A stretch of 61,787 nt of DNA, taken from Lachnospiraceae bacterium. Its GTDB lineage: Bacteria; Bacillota; Clostridia; Lachnospirales; Lachnospiraceae. Every line of letters begins with the position of its first letter. Position 1 is the stretch's first letter. Positions 33,935 to 42,820 of the stretch are shown piece after piece. The stretch is from positions 1 through 61,787 of the forward strand of contig JAJQIL010000100.1 of the NCBI GenBank assembly GCA_021199235.1, given 5' to 3'. A program made the position numbers and the translations under genes. The notes below the pieces were generated by a model. The model had not been told where the DNA came from and did no database searches. It saw nothing but the letters and a program-made list of their open reading frames with translations.

Positions 33935-35203
33935 ATGATGAAAAAACAGTGGATGGCCGGTCTGGCCGCAGCGGCGGTCATGCTCGGCAGCATGGCTATG
34001 GGGGGATATGCGTTTGCTGAGGAAGCTGTGACGGACGATACGGTGGCGGCAGAGGAAGCCGCTGCTGACGATACTGCCGTGACGGATGATGCTGCAGAGG
34101 ATACGACCGAAAGTACGGAAGAGGAATGGGTCAGAAGCTACCTGACCGGCAAGCTTGTTCCGTCGACGATCGGTCGGACGATTCCCATCGCGATCATGAT
34201 CAATAATATTGAGAATGCGCTTCCGCAGTCTGGTATCAGCAATGCCGCGATTGTCTATGAGGCTCCGGTGGAGGGCGGTATCACACGTCTGCTCGCGATC
34301 ATGGAGGATTATCAGGATGTTGAGCGTATTGGTTCGGTACGGAGCTGCCGTGAGTATTTTGTGTATTTCGCACGCGAATTTGAAGCAATCTATATGCATT
34401 ACGGACATGCCGTATTTGCTACTCCGGTGCTGAATCTGGAGGATACGATCCGTTTGAGCGGTATGGCGGATTATGACCTGAATTATGAGGGGGAGGGAGA
34501 CGTCGTTTACTATCGTTCCGATGATTTCGAATCTCCGCACAACGTATTCACCAATTATGAGCTGATCCAGGCCGGTATTGAATATAAGGGAATTTCCACG
34601 GATTATTCTGATGAGTACATTGAGAACAACGGCCATTATCAGTTCGCGGGGGATGATGAAGTCATTACTCTGGATGATGGTGTGGATGCGCTTACGGTGG
34701 AGCCGGGGTATGTTTACAATTATCCGGAATTTGTGTATGACGAGGAGACTGGCCTGTACACAAGATATCAGCTTGGCGCTTTGCAGACGGACTATCTGAC
34801 CGGCAAGGGCCTGACCTATGACAATATTCTGATTCAGTACTGCTCCTATGAGGATCTGGGTGAAGGCTATCTGGATATTGATGTGTATTCCGGCGGGGAA
34901 GGCGTATATATCACCCGCGGCAAGGCTATTCCGATTACCTGGGCAAAAGACGATCCGGATCTGGAGAATGAGCTGGGAGACGGCAACTTCGGCGTGACGC
35001 ATTATTATGACACGGACGGAGAGGAGATCACACTGAATCAGGGCAAGACCTGGGTCTGCATCGTGCTGGATTCCAGCATGGACGATGTGATGATCGGCGA
35101 GATCACAGGTGAGGATCTTGCGGCGATGGCTGTATCGACAGAGTCAGCGGATACTGGGACGGTATCTGAAGAGACAGTATCTGAGGAGACGACTGCAGAG
35201 TAG
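33935..35203 (+). CDS. Secreted DUF3048 (YerB-like) protein
   Basis: A signal peptide (MAGLAAAAVMLGSMAMGGYAFA) and an acidic Ala/Asp/Thr linker (about 28-65) are followed by two DUF3048 modules: PIAIMINNIENALPQSGISNAAIVYEAPVEGG and the paired C-terminal domain (GGEGVYITRGKAIPITWAK; GKTWVCIV). Family members are extracytoplasmic proteins of unknown function; YerB associates with cell-wall enzymes in Bacillus. There is no lipobox Cys, so it is probably exported or cleaved. ATG 33935 follows AGGAGGGTATAATT. It ends in a Thr/Glu/Ser-rich tail. Confidence 0.85.
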   Translation: MMKKQWMAGLAAAAVMLGSMAMGGYAFAEEAVTDDTVAAEEAAADDTAVTDDAAEDTTESTEEEWVRSYLTGKLVPSTIGRTIPIAIMINNIENALPQSGISNAAIVYEAPVEGGITRLLAIMEDYQDVERIGSVRSCREYFVYFAREFEAIYMHYGHAVFATPVLNLEDTIRLSGMADYDLNYEGEGDVVYYRSDDFESPHNVFTNYELIQAGIEYKGISTDYSDEYIENNGHYQFAGDDEVITLDDGVDALTVEPGYVYNYPEFVYDEETGLYTRYQLGALQTDYLTGKGLTYDNILIQYCSYEDLGEGYLDIDVYSGGEGVYITRGKAIPITWAKDDPDLENELGDGNFGVTHYYDTDGEEITLNQGKTWVCIVLDSSMDDVMIGEITGEDLAAMAVSTESADTGTVSEETVSEETTAE

Positions 35204-35310
35204 TCCTGCGCTCATCTGCGGAATGCTTTTCGTTATGACGGAAGCCTGCGCAGAACAGCGGTCTGCAATTCAAATCATTATGATTTAAACTTACGATTGA
35301 AACATTCGAT

Positions 35311-35373
35311 AGCCGGGCAGCGCAACATGTACGGTCTTCCGGGGATTCCCGGACCGAAAAGCGCTGCCGGGCT
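35311..35373 (+). other. Large hairpin upstream of the flippase gene
   Basis: AGCCGGGCAGCGC (35311-35323) pairs with GCGCTGCCGGGCT (35361-35373) with one mismatch, enclosing a second arm (GGTC-CCGGG with CCCGG-ACC). It could be a terminator without a good T-run, or a leader structure. The rest of 35204-35396 shows no gene. Confidence 0.45.
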
Positions 35374-35396
35374 TTGGTCGTGTAAAGAGGTTGGCT

Positions 35397-37052
35397 GTGA
35401 AAAAGAACAAAAGCGGAAACAACTTTCTCGTGCAGGGGTCGATCCTTGCGGCGGCGGCGATCATCGCCAAGATCATCGGTATGCTTTATCGCGTGCCGCT
35501 TCAGAATATACTGGGAAATGAGGGCAGCGGGTACTATTCGACAGCGAATGAGATCTATGCAATCCTGCTGATGGTGTCCAGCTTTAATATGCCGCTGGCC
35601 GTGTCCAGACTGGTGTCAGCCAGAGTACAGAGAGGCGAGTATCGGAACGCGCACCGCGTATTTCTTTGCGCAGTGCGGTTTTCCATGCTGATCGGCGGCG
35701 TGATTGCACTGGTTACATATGTATGTGCCGGTCTGATCACGAAGTACCTGCTTTCATCGGAACTGGCTGTTTATGGGCTGCGTGTTCTTGCTCCGGCGAT
35801 TTTCATTTCTGCTATTCTTGGTACTTTCCGTGGTTATTTTCAGGGCTTTTCCAATATGGTGCCGACCGCGTTTTCACAGGTCATTGAACAGATCGTCAAC
35901 GCGGTGGTTTCTCTGGTCTGTGCGGATATCATGTTCCGTTACGGCACCTCGCTGGCAGCAAGTCAGGGCAATGATTCGCTGGCGGCTGCCTGGGGCGCAG
36001 CGGGCGGTACGTTCGGTACCGTCGCGAGTATCAGCGTGGCTCTGATCGTTGTCATGATCATTTATCTGGCACAGGCTAAGACGATGCGTCTGCGCATGAG
36101 GAAGGATCATACCGGCGTAAAGGAATCTCAGAGTGACATTTACCGGGAACTGATCGCGACAATCGTTCCGGTTGTCTTAAGTACGGTCGTGTATAATATC
36201 ACGAATGTTGTGGATCTGGGTGTGTTCAGTAATATTCTGCAGAAACAGGGTTTTTCAGAGGAGCAGACGATGACCATCTGGGGAATTTATTCCGGACAGT
36301 TCCGTGTGCTGATGAACGTTCCGCTGGCACTGGCATCCAGTCTGTCGCCGTCTGTGGTGCCAAGTCTGACCGCGGCCATGGAAAAGCATGACAAGGCGGA
36401 AGCCAGACGCAAGGTTCAGACATCCATCCGCTTTACCATGTTCCTTACCATCCCCTGCGCTGCCGGACTTGCCGCTCTGGCTGAGCCGATCATTACGATG
36501 CTGTTTACCAATGAGACTGGCACACCGCTTTCGGTCGGAATTATGCAGATTGGCTCACTGATGATCATTTTTTACGCGCTTTCGACCCTTTCAACAGGTA
36601 TTCTTCAGGGAATCGGCCGTATGCGTGAGCCCCTGATCCACTGCTGTATTTCGCTGGTTATCCACCTGATCGTGCTGTATGTGCTGCTGACTACGTTCAA
36701 TCTGAACATTTACGCGGTCGTGGGCGCGAATATTGTTTTCGCGATCCTCATCAGTATTATGAATGCCGTTTCGATTGCGCGGTATCTGCATTATCGTCAG
36801 GAGATTTACCGTACCTTTGTGGTGCCGGCGATTGTCTCTGTCATCATGGCGGCCGGTGCGTACATTGCTTACCTGGGATGCCATATGATTATGGGGAACA
36901 CGATCTCGACCGTGATTGCGGTGTGCGTGGGCGTTGTACTCTACGGGATCGGTATGGTCTCATTTCACGGGATTACGGAGGAGGAACTGGCCGGGATACC
37001 GAAGGGCGGCACGATCATCCGGGTGCTGCGGAAGATGGGGCTGCTCAGATAG
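35397..37052 (+). CDS. SpoVB/MurJ-like polysaccharide (lipid-linked) flippase
   Basis: A polytopic protein of about 551 aa with roughly 14 membrane helices, in the MVF/polysaccharide transporter group of the MATE-like superfamily. The N-terminus NFLVQGSILAAAAIIAKIIGMLYRVPLQNILGNEGSG-type signature resembles SpoVB and lipid II flippase candidates. It probably moves lipid-linked wall or cortex precursors; the exact substrate cannot be told. I chose GTG 35397 (MKKNKSGNN), 6 nt after AGAGG, over the TTG two codons earlier. Confidence 0.88.
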   Translation: MKKNKSGNNFLVQGSILAAAAIIAKIIGMLYRVPLQNILGNEGSGYYSTANEIYAILLMVSSFNMPLAVSRLVSARVQRGEYRNAHRVFLCAVRFSMLIGGVIALVTYVCAGLITKYLLSSELAVYGLRVLAPAIFISAILGTFRGYFQGFSNMVPTAFSQVIEQIVNAVVSLVCADIMFRYGTSLAASQGNDSLAAAWGAAGGTFGTVASISVALIVVMIIYLAQAKTMRLRMRKDHTGVKESQSDIYRELIATIVPVVLSTVVYNITNVVDLGVFSNILQKQGFSEEQTMTIWGIYSGQFRVLMNVPLALASSLSPSVVPSLTAAMEKHDKAEARRKVQTSIRFTMFLTIPCAAGLAALAEPIITMLFTNETGTPLSVGIMQIGSLMIIFYALSTLSTGILQGIGRMREPLIHCCISLVIHLIVLYVLLTTFNLNIYAVVGANIVFAILISIMNAVSIARYLHYRQEIYRTFVVPAIVSVIMAAGAYIAYLGCHMIMGNTISTVIAVCVGVVLYGIGMVSFHGITEEELAGIPKGGTIIRVLRKMGLLR

Positions 37053-37060
37053 ATGCGCTT

Positions 37061-37197
37061 GAACCGAACAGGCGGTCTCGGACACGCTCGCGCTTATAAA
37101 ACAGCGCAGCAGTACTAAATTCGATCTTCGCTTTACAGCTCGATCTCATTAAGGACTGGCGCTGTCTTTAATAGTCCTCGACCATCCTGTCCGGTTC
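37061..37197 (+). other. Paired structure in the gap before the ynzC-like gene
   Basis: GAACCGAACAGG (37061-37072) pairs with CCTGTCCGGTTC (37186-37197) with one mismatch, enclosing AGGACT/AGTCCT (37152-37157 with 37173-37178) and another G+C-rich arm. No known RNA family was recognised. The downstream 37198-37284 is AT-rich and probably holds a promoter that I cannot place with confidence. Confidence 0.35.
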
Positions 37198-37284
37198 TGT
37201 GCGAACCTGAGTGCTATGAAAATTTCATAATCGATATAGATTTTGTCATAGTTTAGTTTAATAAAATGAAAGGATAGTATCTAA

Positions 37285-37503
37285 ATGAATCAGTTGAAGT
37301 TACAGCGCATTAATGAGCTTGCGAGGCGGGCGAAGGCGGAAGGTCTGACGGAGGCGGAGCGTGAGGAGCAGGCGGCGCTTCGGCAGGAGTATATTGAGGC
37401 GGTGCGGATGAATCTGCGCGGACAGCTGAATAATATTGATATTGTGAACGCGGACGGTACGGTGGAGAACCTGGGAGAGAAGTATGGAAAAAAAGGACAT
37501 TAG
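37285..37503 (+). CDS. DUF896 / YnzC family small protein
   Basis: A 72-aa helical protein with the UPF0291 pattern (RINELARRAKAEGLTEAEREEQAALRQEYIEAVR). In Bacillus ynzC lies in an SOS operon; the function is unknown. ATG 37285 follows AAAGGATAG. The end overlaps the next gene by 20 nt, implying coupled translation. Confidence 0.92.
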   Translation: MNQLKLQRINELARRAKAEGLTEAEREEQAALRQEYIEAVRMNLRGQLNNIDIVNADGTVENLGEKYGKKGH

Positions 37504-38035
37504 GAAGATGGTGAAGGAGCGGCGCCGGGATCTGCCGGAGGATGCTCTTATGGAGAACAGCCGGAAAATCTGTGAGATGGTGATGGAGCTGGAGGAATTC
37601 CGGGATGCCGCGGAGATTTTTGTTTATATGGACTGTAAAGGCGAGGTTTCGACGAGGCCGCTGATCGAGGCGGCGTGGAGGCTTGGCAAGAAGGTAGCTG
37701 CCCCGAAGGTGGAGGGGGAGGATATGAGTTATTATTATATTTCTTCCTATGCTGATGTTGAGGACGGCTATTTTCATGTGCCGGAGCCGAGACCGGAGCA
37801 TCTGGCCTGCGGCGGGGCATCGGAGCATGCGCTGCTGATCGTGCCGGGCGTGGGATTTGACGCGAATCGGAACCGGTGCGGCTATGGAAAGGGCTTTTAT
37901 GACCGGTATCTGGCGGCGCATCCGCTTCATCCGACAGTGGCGCTGGCATTTGAGTTTCAGATCGTGGATGAGGTGCCGGTGCGGCCGGAGGATATCCGTC
38001 CGCGGAAAGTTGTTACGGAAGCAAGGATGTTGTAA
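37484..38035 (+). CDS. fthC: 5-formyltetrahydrofolate cyclo-ligase
   Basis: It converts 5-formyl-THF to 5,10-methenyl-THF using ATP, salvaging stored folate. The 183-aa protein has KERRRDLPEDA, YMDCKGEVSTRPLIEAAW, KVAAPKVEG and the ATP/phosphate site PGVGFDANRNRCGYGKGFYDRYL. ATG 37484 lies inside the ynzC-like gene and follows GGGAGAAGT. Confidence 0.94.
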   Translation: MEKKDIRKMVKERRRDLPEDALMENSRKICEMVMELEEFRDAAEIFVYMDCKGEVSTRPLIEAAWRLGKKVAAPKVEGEDMSYYYISSYADVEDGYFHVPEPRPEHLACGGASEHALLIVPGVGFDANRNRCGYGKGFYDRYLAAHPLHPTVALAFEFQIVDEVPVRPEDIRPRKVVTEARML

Positions 38036-38061
38036 TTTCAGTAGTCTTTAAGAAATACAGG

Positions 38062-38097
38062 TTTACATATGCTGCTGGAAATGTCGGAAAATGTAAA
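38062..38097. promoter_or_regulatory. Spaced inverted repeat upstream of beta-galactosidase
   Basis: TTTACAT (38062-38068) and ATGTAAA (38091-38097) are inverted with a 22-bp gap, ending 12 bp before the -35. This spacing could fit an activator dimer such as an AraC-type regulator. No regulator gene is adjacent. Confidence 0.35.
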
Positions 38098-38109
38098 TGC
38101 TACGTTACT

Positions 38110-38138
38110 TTGAAGAGACTGGACAGCTGCAATAATAT
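38110..38138 (+). promoter_or_regulatory. Promoter of the beta-galactosidase gene
   Basis: TTGAAG (38110-38115), a 17-bp spacer, TAATAT (38133-38138). The predicted start is about 18 nt before the ATG, leaving a short leader with AAGGAG. Confidence 0.55.
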
Positions 38139-38162
38139 AAGGGAAGAGATAAGGAGTCTGGT

Positions 38163-40307
38163 ATGATTAACGACAGCAGAATTCAGAAAATTCTTTATGG
38201 AGGCGACTATAACCCCGAACAGTGGCCGGAGGAGATCTGGGAGGAGGATATGCGCCTCTTTCATTTGGCCGGCATTGACGTAGTGACGCTCAATGTGTTT
38301 TCGTGGGCGGCGCTGCAGCCGTCTGAGGATGTCTATGATTTTTCAAAGCTGGATAAGATTATGGATCTGGTGGAGGCGAACGGCCTGAAGGTTTGTCTGG
38401 CGACCTCGACATCCGCGCATCCGGCCTGGATGGCGACCAGACATCCGGATATCCTGCGGGTGGAGTATGACGGCACGAAGCGTAAATTCGGCGCAAGGCA
38501 TAATTCCTGCCCGAACAGCCCGACTTATCAGAAGTATTCGGTGCGTCTGGCGGATAAGCTGGCTGAGCGGTACGGCGACCGTGAGTGTGTGGTGGCATGG
38601 CATGTATCGAATGAGTACAGCGGGGAATGCTACTGTGAGAATTGTGAAAAGGCGTTTCGTGTCTGGCTTAAGGAAAAATATGGGACGCTGGACGAGGTGA
38701 ACCGCGCCTGGGATACGGCGTTCTGGAGCCATACATTCTATGACTGGGATGAGATCGTGGTGCCGGATCTGCGCAGCGAGCATTTCTGGGGGAACCGGAC
38801 GAACTTTCAGGGGATTTCTCTGGACTATGCAAGGTTTAATTCCGAGAGCCTGCAGCGCTGCTATGAGCGGGAGGCGGAAGTCATCCATAAGAGGCTGCCG
38901 GACGCGAAGGTGACGACCAACCTGATGGGCGCCTATAAGGATCTGGATTATAAGAAATGGGCGAAGTCCATGGACTTCATCGCCTGGGACAGCTATCCGG
39001 AAAATACGGCTCCCTGGGCGTGGAACGCGATGAATCACGATATCATGTGTTCTTTAAAAGGCGGTATGCCGTATGCGCTGATGGAGCAGACGCCGAGCGT
39101 ATCTAACTGGCTTTCCTATTGCTCTCTGAAGCGTCCGGGCGTGATGCGCCTCTGGAGCTATCAGGCCGTGGCGCACGGTGCGGATACAGTGATGTTTTTC
39201 CAGATGCGCAGGAGCATCGGCGCGTGTGAAAAATATCACGGCGCAGTGATCGATCACGTTGGGAATGAGAATACGAGAGTGTTCCGCGAGATTTCTGCTC
39301 TCGGCGGGGAATTAAAGACGCTGGGTAATCATACGCTCGGTGGAAGAATGCAGGCGAAGGCGGCCATTTTCTTTGACTGGGATAACTGGTGGGCGCTGGA
39401 GCTTTCCGCGGGTCCGAGTACGGATTTCAAATATATGGATGAGATCTTTACGTATTACCGTGCACTGGCCGAGCAGAATTACCCGGTAGACTTTGTGGGC
39501 GTGGAGGATGATCTGGGTCAATATGAGATTTTGATCGCTCCGGCTTTTTATATGACGAAGACAGGGTATGATGAGAAAATCCGCTCGTTTGTGAAGAATG
39601 GCGGTACCTTTATCACGACCTTCTTTTCCGGCATCGTGGACGAGCATGATCTCGTTATCACGGGCGGATATCCCGGACGGCTGCGTGATATCCTCGGCAT
39701 CTGGGTCGAGGAGATCGACGCCCTGCCGCCGGATAAGCACAACCGGATTACATATGAAGGGGAGAAATACTCTGCACGGATGCTCTGTGACATCCTGCAT
39801 TCAGAGGGAGCCGAGGTGCTGTCCCTGTATGAGAAGGATTTCTATGCCGGGACGCCTGCCCTGACGGTGAACCATTTTGGGGAAGGCAAGGCGTATTATG
39901 TCGCGACACAGCTCACGGATGAATTTTACCGCACGTTTATGCGCGAGCGGATGGAAGAGAAAGGAATCCGTCCGGTGTTGCCGCTCTCAAAGGTGACTGT
40001 GCAGACGGAAAAGTGTGAGGGGAGCGGACCAGTAAAGGATCAGACGGAAGCTGAAATAAGCTGCGGACAGTCGGGAAATCTGACAGATAAGGATGCGGTA
40101 AATGCACAGGTGTGCGGCAAGGTCGAGGCGACAGAGCGCTTTGCGGATGGAAAACGCATCCTGTATGTGCTGAATCACAGTGAGGAGACGCTTGCTGTCA
40201 CGCTTGACAGAAATCGGACGGATCTGCTGGAAGGCGCAGAAAGAAAAGCGGGGGAGACGGTTTCGATAGCTCCGAAGGGTGTACTGATTCTGGAATGTGT
40301 GAACTGA
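38163..40307 (+). CDS. Beta-galactosidase, glycoside hydrolase family 42
   Basis: The 714-aa intracellular enzyme opens with ILYGGDYNPEQWPEEIWEEDMRLF, the GH42 start. Acid/base E151 lies in HVSNEYSG and nucleophile E307 in LMEQTPS. The GH42 zinc-cluster cysteines are in CYCENC. It probably hydrolyses beta-1,4/1,6-galactosides from plant or host glycans. A Lys/Glu/Gly-rich segment near residues 615-660 (EKCEGSGPVKDQTEAE) looks like a lineage insertion before the final beta domain. There is no signal peptide or neighbouring sugar transporter. ATG 38163 follows AAGGAG. Confidence 0.95.
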   Translation: MINDSRIQKILYGGDYNPEQWPEEIWEEDMRLFHLAGIDVVTLNVFSWAALQPSEDVYDFSKLDKIMDLVEANGLKVCLATSTSAHPAWMATRHPDILRVEYDGTKRKFGARHNSCPNSPTYQKYSVRLADKLAERYGDRECVVAWHVSNEYSGECYCENCEKAFRVWLKEKYGTLDEVNRAWDTAFWSHTFYDWDEIVVPDLRSEHFWGNRTNFQGISLDYARFNSESLQRCYEREAEVIHKRLPDAKVTTNLMGAYKDLDYKKWAKSMDFIAWDSYPENTAPWAWNAMNHDIMCSLKGGMPYALMEQTPSVSNWLSYCSLKRPGVMRLWSYQAVAHGADTVMFFQMRRSIGACEKYHGAVIDHVGNENTRVFREISALGGELKTLGNHTLGGRMQAKAAIFFDWDNWWALELSAGPSTDFKYMDEIFTYYRALAEQNYPVDFVGVEDDLGQYEILIAPAFYMTKTGYDEKIRSFVKNGGTFITTFFSGIVDEHDLVITGGYPGRLRDILGIWVEEIDALPPDKHNRITYEGEKYSARMLCDILHSEGAEVLSLYEKDFYAGTPALTVNHFGEGKAYYVATQLTDEFYRTFMRERMEEKGIRPVLPLSKVTVQTEKCEGSGPVKDQTEAEISCGQSGNLTDKDAVNAQVCGKVEATERFADGKRILYVLNHSEETLAVTLDRNRTDLLEGAERKAGETVSIAPKGVLILECVN

Positions 40308-40308
40308 T

Positions 40309-40360
40309 GTAATTATTCAGGAAAGTACTTCGCACTTGCTGCGAAGTACGTATGAAAACG
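40309..40360 (+). repeat. Dispersed hairpin repeat, second copy
   Basis: This 52-bp unit aligns over its full length with the reverse complement of 18408-18459 with five differences. Its stem GTACTTCGCA/TGCGAAGTAC (40325-40334 with 40340-40349) carries a paired C-G to T-A change relative to the other copy, so pairing is preserved. It lies between two convergent genes and may also act as a terminator. Confidence 0.8.
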
Positions 40361-40367
40361 TGTATTT

Positions 40368-41030
40368 TTATTTATTCTTTAGCGCATAAGCCGGAATCCA
40401 CTTTTTTGTGACCGGCAGCCAGAGCTGGGCACAGGGTCCTACCAGAAAGACAGCGACCAGTGTGCCAACTCCTACGACGCCGCCCAGAAGAAAGCCTGTA
40501 ATGAGGAAGCACAGGTCGCAGGCCATCCGCACCCAACGGAACTGGAAACGCTTCAGTTTGTCAGTGAGGATCATGGCGATCAGGTCGTTTGGTCCGGTGC
40601 CGGCCTCGCTGTTGATGACGATCGACATTCCAAGCGCCAGAATGACACATCCGAGTACCACGCCCAAAAGGCGCAGCGGCAGTGGTGACGATCCGGAGAG
40701 AACGGGTGCCAGCAGCCAGGAGAAAAAGTTGATGATTGGTCCGCCGCAAAAGGCGCAGATGACCGTTCCCGGCATAACATAGCCCTTCGTGGTGAAAAAC
40801 ATAATTATCATGAGCAGAGTGGAAATGATTACGTGGATGGTGCCTACGGTCACTCCGGCCGTGAGAGCGATGCCCTGCACCATGACGGTGAAGGGATCAG
40901 AGCCGAAGCTGGCGAGCAAAAAGAGACTGATCCCCAGGTGGGCTACCGTCAGTCCAGAAAATAACACGATCAGTGCTTCGCACCAGCCCAGCAGGCTGCG
41001 CCCGGAGGTATCCTTCGAAAAACCTGTCAT
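40368..41030 (-). CDS. YczE/YyaS/YitT family membrane protein
   Basis: A 220-aa protein with about five or six membrane helices. Motifs LGISLFLLASFGSDPFTVMVQGIA, GTIHVIISTLLMI and SEAGTGPNDLIAMILT fit the YczE family. Members are integral membrane proteins of uncertain function, proposed as transporters. ATG 41030 (MTGFSKDTSGR) has GAGGAG 7 nt upstream; the ATG five codons earlier has its purine tract too close. Confidence 0.8.
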   Translation of the reverse strand: MTGFSKDTSGRSLLGWCEALIVLFSGLTVAHLGISLFLLASFGSDPFTVMVQGIALTAGVTVGTIHVIISTLLMIIMFFTTKGYVMPGTVICAFCGGPIINFFSWLLAPVLSGSSPLPLRLLGVVLGCVILALGMSIVINSEAGTGPNDLIAMILTDKLKRFQFRWVRMACDLCFLITGFLLGGVVGVGTLVAVFLVGPCAQLWLPVTKKWIPAYALKNK

Positions 41031-41269
41031 AAAACGTCTCCTCTTCATTCCCTTTTTGCTGTTCAAATTATGAAAGCGAAATCCGCAGCTGTAAAAACAG
41101 GGAGCAGCTGCGGAAATTATAGCATGGAGCGGGTGTTTCTGTCTATCGGATTCTTGTTTGAGCCGGAAGATTATGTTATACTGAAACTCACGCAACTAAG
41201 AGGCGCAGGAATTGCTCAGGGCGATTCTATTTTACAAATTTTTGAAAGGATAATGACCAGGACAGAACC

Positions 41270-42820
41270 ATGAGTACAGCAAAAGAGAGAACATCCACCA
41301 AATCGACAGACGTAAACGCAGTCAATTTAAAAGCGATCGATTTGGATTCTATAGACACGGTAAATCCGGCGCCTGCCGAAGAACCGGCGCGCCAGTATTA
41401 TTTTATGAAAAAATGCCGGGAGATCATCAGAGAGCGCGAGCTGGAAGACGGCCGGCGTCAGACAGCCAATGTGACGACTTTTGGCTGCCAGATGAACGCG
41501 AAGGATTCTGAGAAGCTTCGCGGCATTCTCGATGTGATCGGTTTTGAGCGAACCGAGAGCGAGGAGGCAGATTTATGCCTTTACAACACCTGCACCGTCC
41601 GCGAGAACGCCAACCTGAAGGTCTACGGACATCTGGGCTATCTTTCCAATCTGAAGAAGAAAAATCCGCGGATGATCATCGGACTCTGCGGCTGCATGAT
41701 GCAGGAGCCGGATGTCGTTGAGAAGCTGAAAAAGAGCTATCGCTTTGTCAATCTGATCTTCGGGACGCACAATATCTTCAGGTTCGCGGAGCTGCTCTAC
41801 CAGGTGCTGGAGGGGCAGCAAATGATCATTGACATATGGCAGGATACGGATAAGATCGTCGAGGATCTGCCCGCGGACCGCACCTACTCCTTTAAGTGCG
41901 GCGTCAATATCATGTATGGCTGCAACAATTTCTGCACCTACTGCATTGTGCCATATGTGCGCGGACGCGAGCGCAGCCGCCGTCCGGAGGACATCCTTTG
42001 TGAAGTGGAGCGGCTGGCAACGGACGGCGTGATCGAGGTCATGCTGCTCGGACAGAACGTCAATTCCTATGGAAAGACGCTGGATGAGCCCATATCTTTT
42101 GCGGAGCTTTTGAAGATGGTGGAGCAGGTGCCCGGCATCGAGCGAATCCGTTTCATGACCTCCCATCCGAAGGATCTCTCGGATGAGCTGATCGCGGTGA
42201 TGAAGCAGTCCTCCAAAATCTGCTGTCACCTGCATCTGCCGCTGCAGTCCGGTTCAAGCCGCATCTTAAAAAAGATGAACCGCCGCTATACAAAGGAGCA
42301 GTATCTTGCCCTGGCGGACAGGCTGCGCCGCGAGATCCCCGATCTTTCTATCACGACCGATATCATCGTCGGCTTTCCGGGTGAGACCGAGGAAGATTTT
42401 CAGGAGACCCTCGATGTCGTCAGAAAAGTGCGCTTCGACAGCGCCTTCACCTTCATTTACTCCAAACGAACCGGCACACCCGCCGCGGCGATGGAGGATC
42501 AGGTGCCGGACGACATCGTGAAGGACCGTTTCAACCGCCTGCTTACTCTGGTGCAGACCATCTCGCAGGAGATGTCAAAGCGGGTGGAGGGGCAGACCCT
42601 TCCGGTACTGGTCGAATCCGTCAACGATCACGACGACAGTCTCGTCACCGGACGACTGTCCAACAACCTGCTCGTGCATTTTCCGGGCGGCAGGGACCTG
42701 ATAGGGAAGATCGTCGACGTTCACCTGACCGAATGCAAAGGGTTTTATTATATGGGGGAAATGAGCTGTGAAACTATGGAAGAAGATCTGGACGATCATC
42801 AATCAGGAATCGTCTTTTGA
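41270..42820 (+). CDS. miaB: tRNA-2-methylthio-N6-dimethylallyladenosine synthase MiaB
   Basis: This radical-SAM methylthiotransferase acts on i6A37 of tRNAs reading UNN codons. Seen are the UPF0004 domain (TTFGCQMNAKDSEK, three cluster Cys including LCGCM), the radical SAM motif CNNFCTYCIVPYVRGRERSR, and a C-terminal TRAM domain (about 430-500). The 516-aa length reflects a 40-50 residue N-terminal extension usual in Clostridia. ATG 41270 follows AGGACAGAACC. The GGDEF gene starts inside its 3' end. Confidence 0.96.
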   Translation: MSTAKERTSTKSTDVNAVNLKAIDLDSIDTVNPAPAEEPARQYYFMKKCREIIRERELEDGRRQTANVTTFGCQMNAKDSEKLRGILDVIGFERTESEEADLCLYNTCTVRENANLKVYGHLGYLSNLKKKNPRMIIGLCGCMMQEPDVVEKLKKSYRFVNLIFGTHNIFRFAELLYQVLEGQQMIIDIWQDTDKIVEDLPADRTYSFKCGVNIMYGCNNFCTYCIVPYVRGRERSRRPEDILCEVERLATDGVIEVMLLGQNVNSYGKTLDEPISFAELLKMVEQVPGIERIRFMTSHPKDLSDELIAVMKQSSKICCHLHLPLQSGSSRILKKMNRRYTKEQYLALADRLRREIPDLSITTDIIVGFPGETEEDFQETLDVVRKVRFDSAFTFIYSKRTGTPAAAMEDQVPDDIVKDRFNRLLTLVQTISQEMSKRVEGQTLPVLVESVNDHDDSLVTGRLSNNLLVHFPGGRDLIGKIVDVHLTECKGFYYMGEMSCETMEEDLDDHQSGIVF

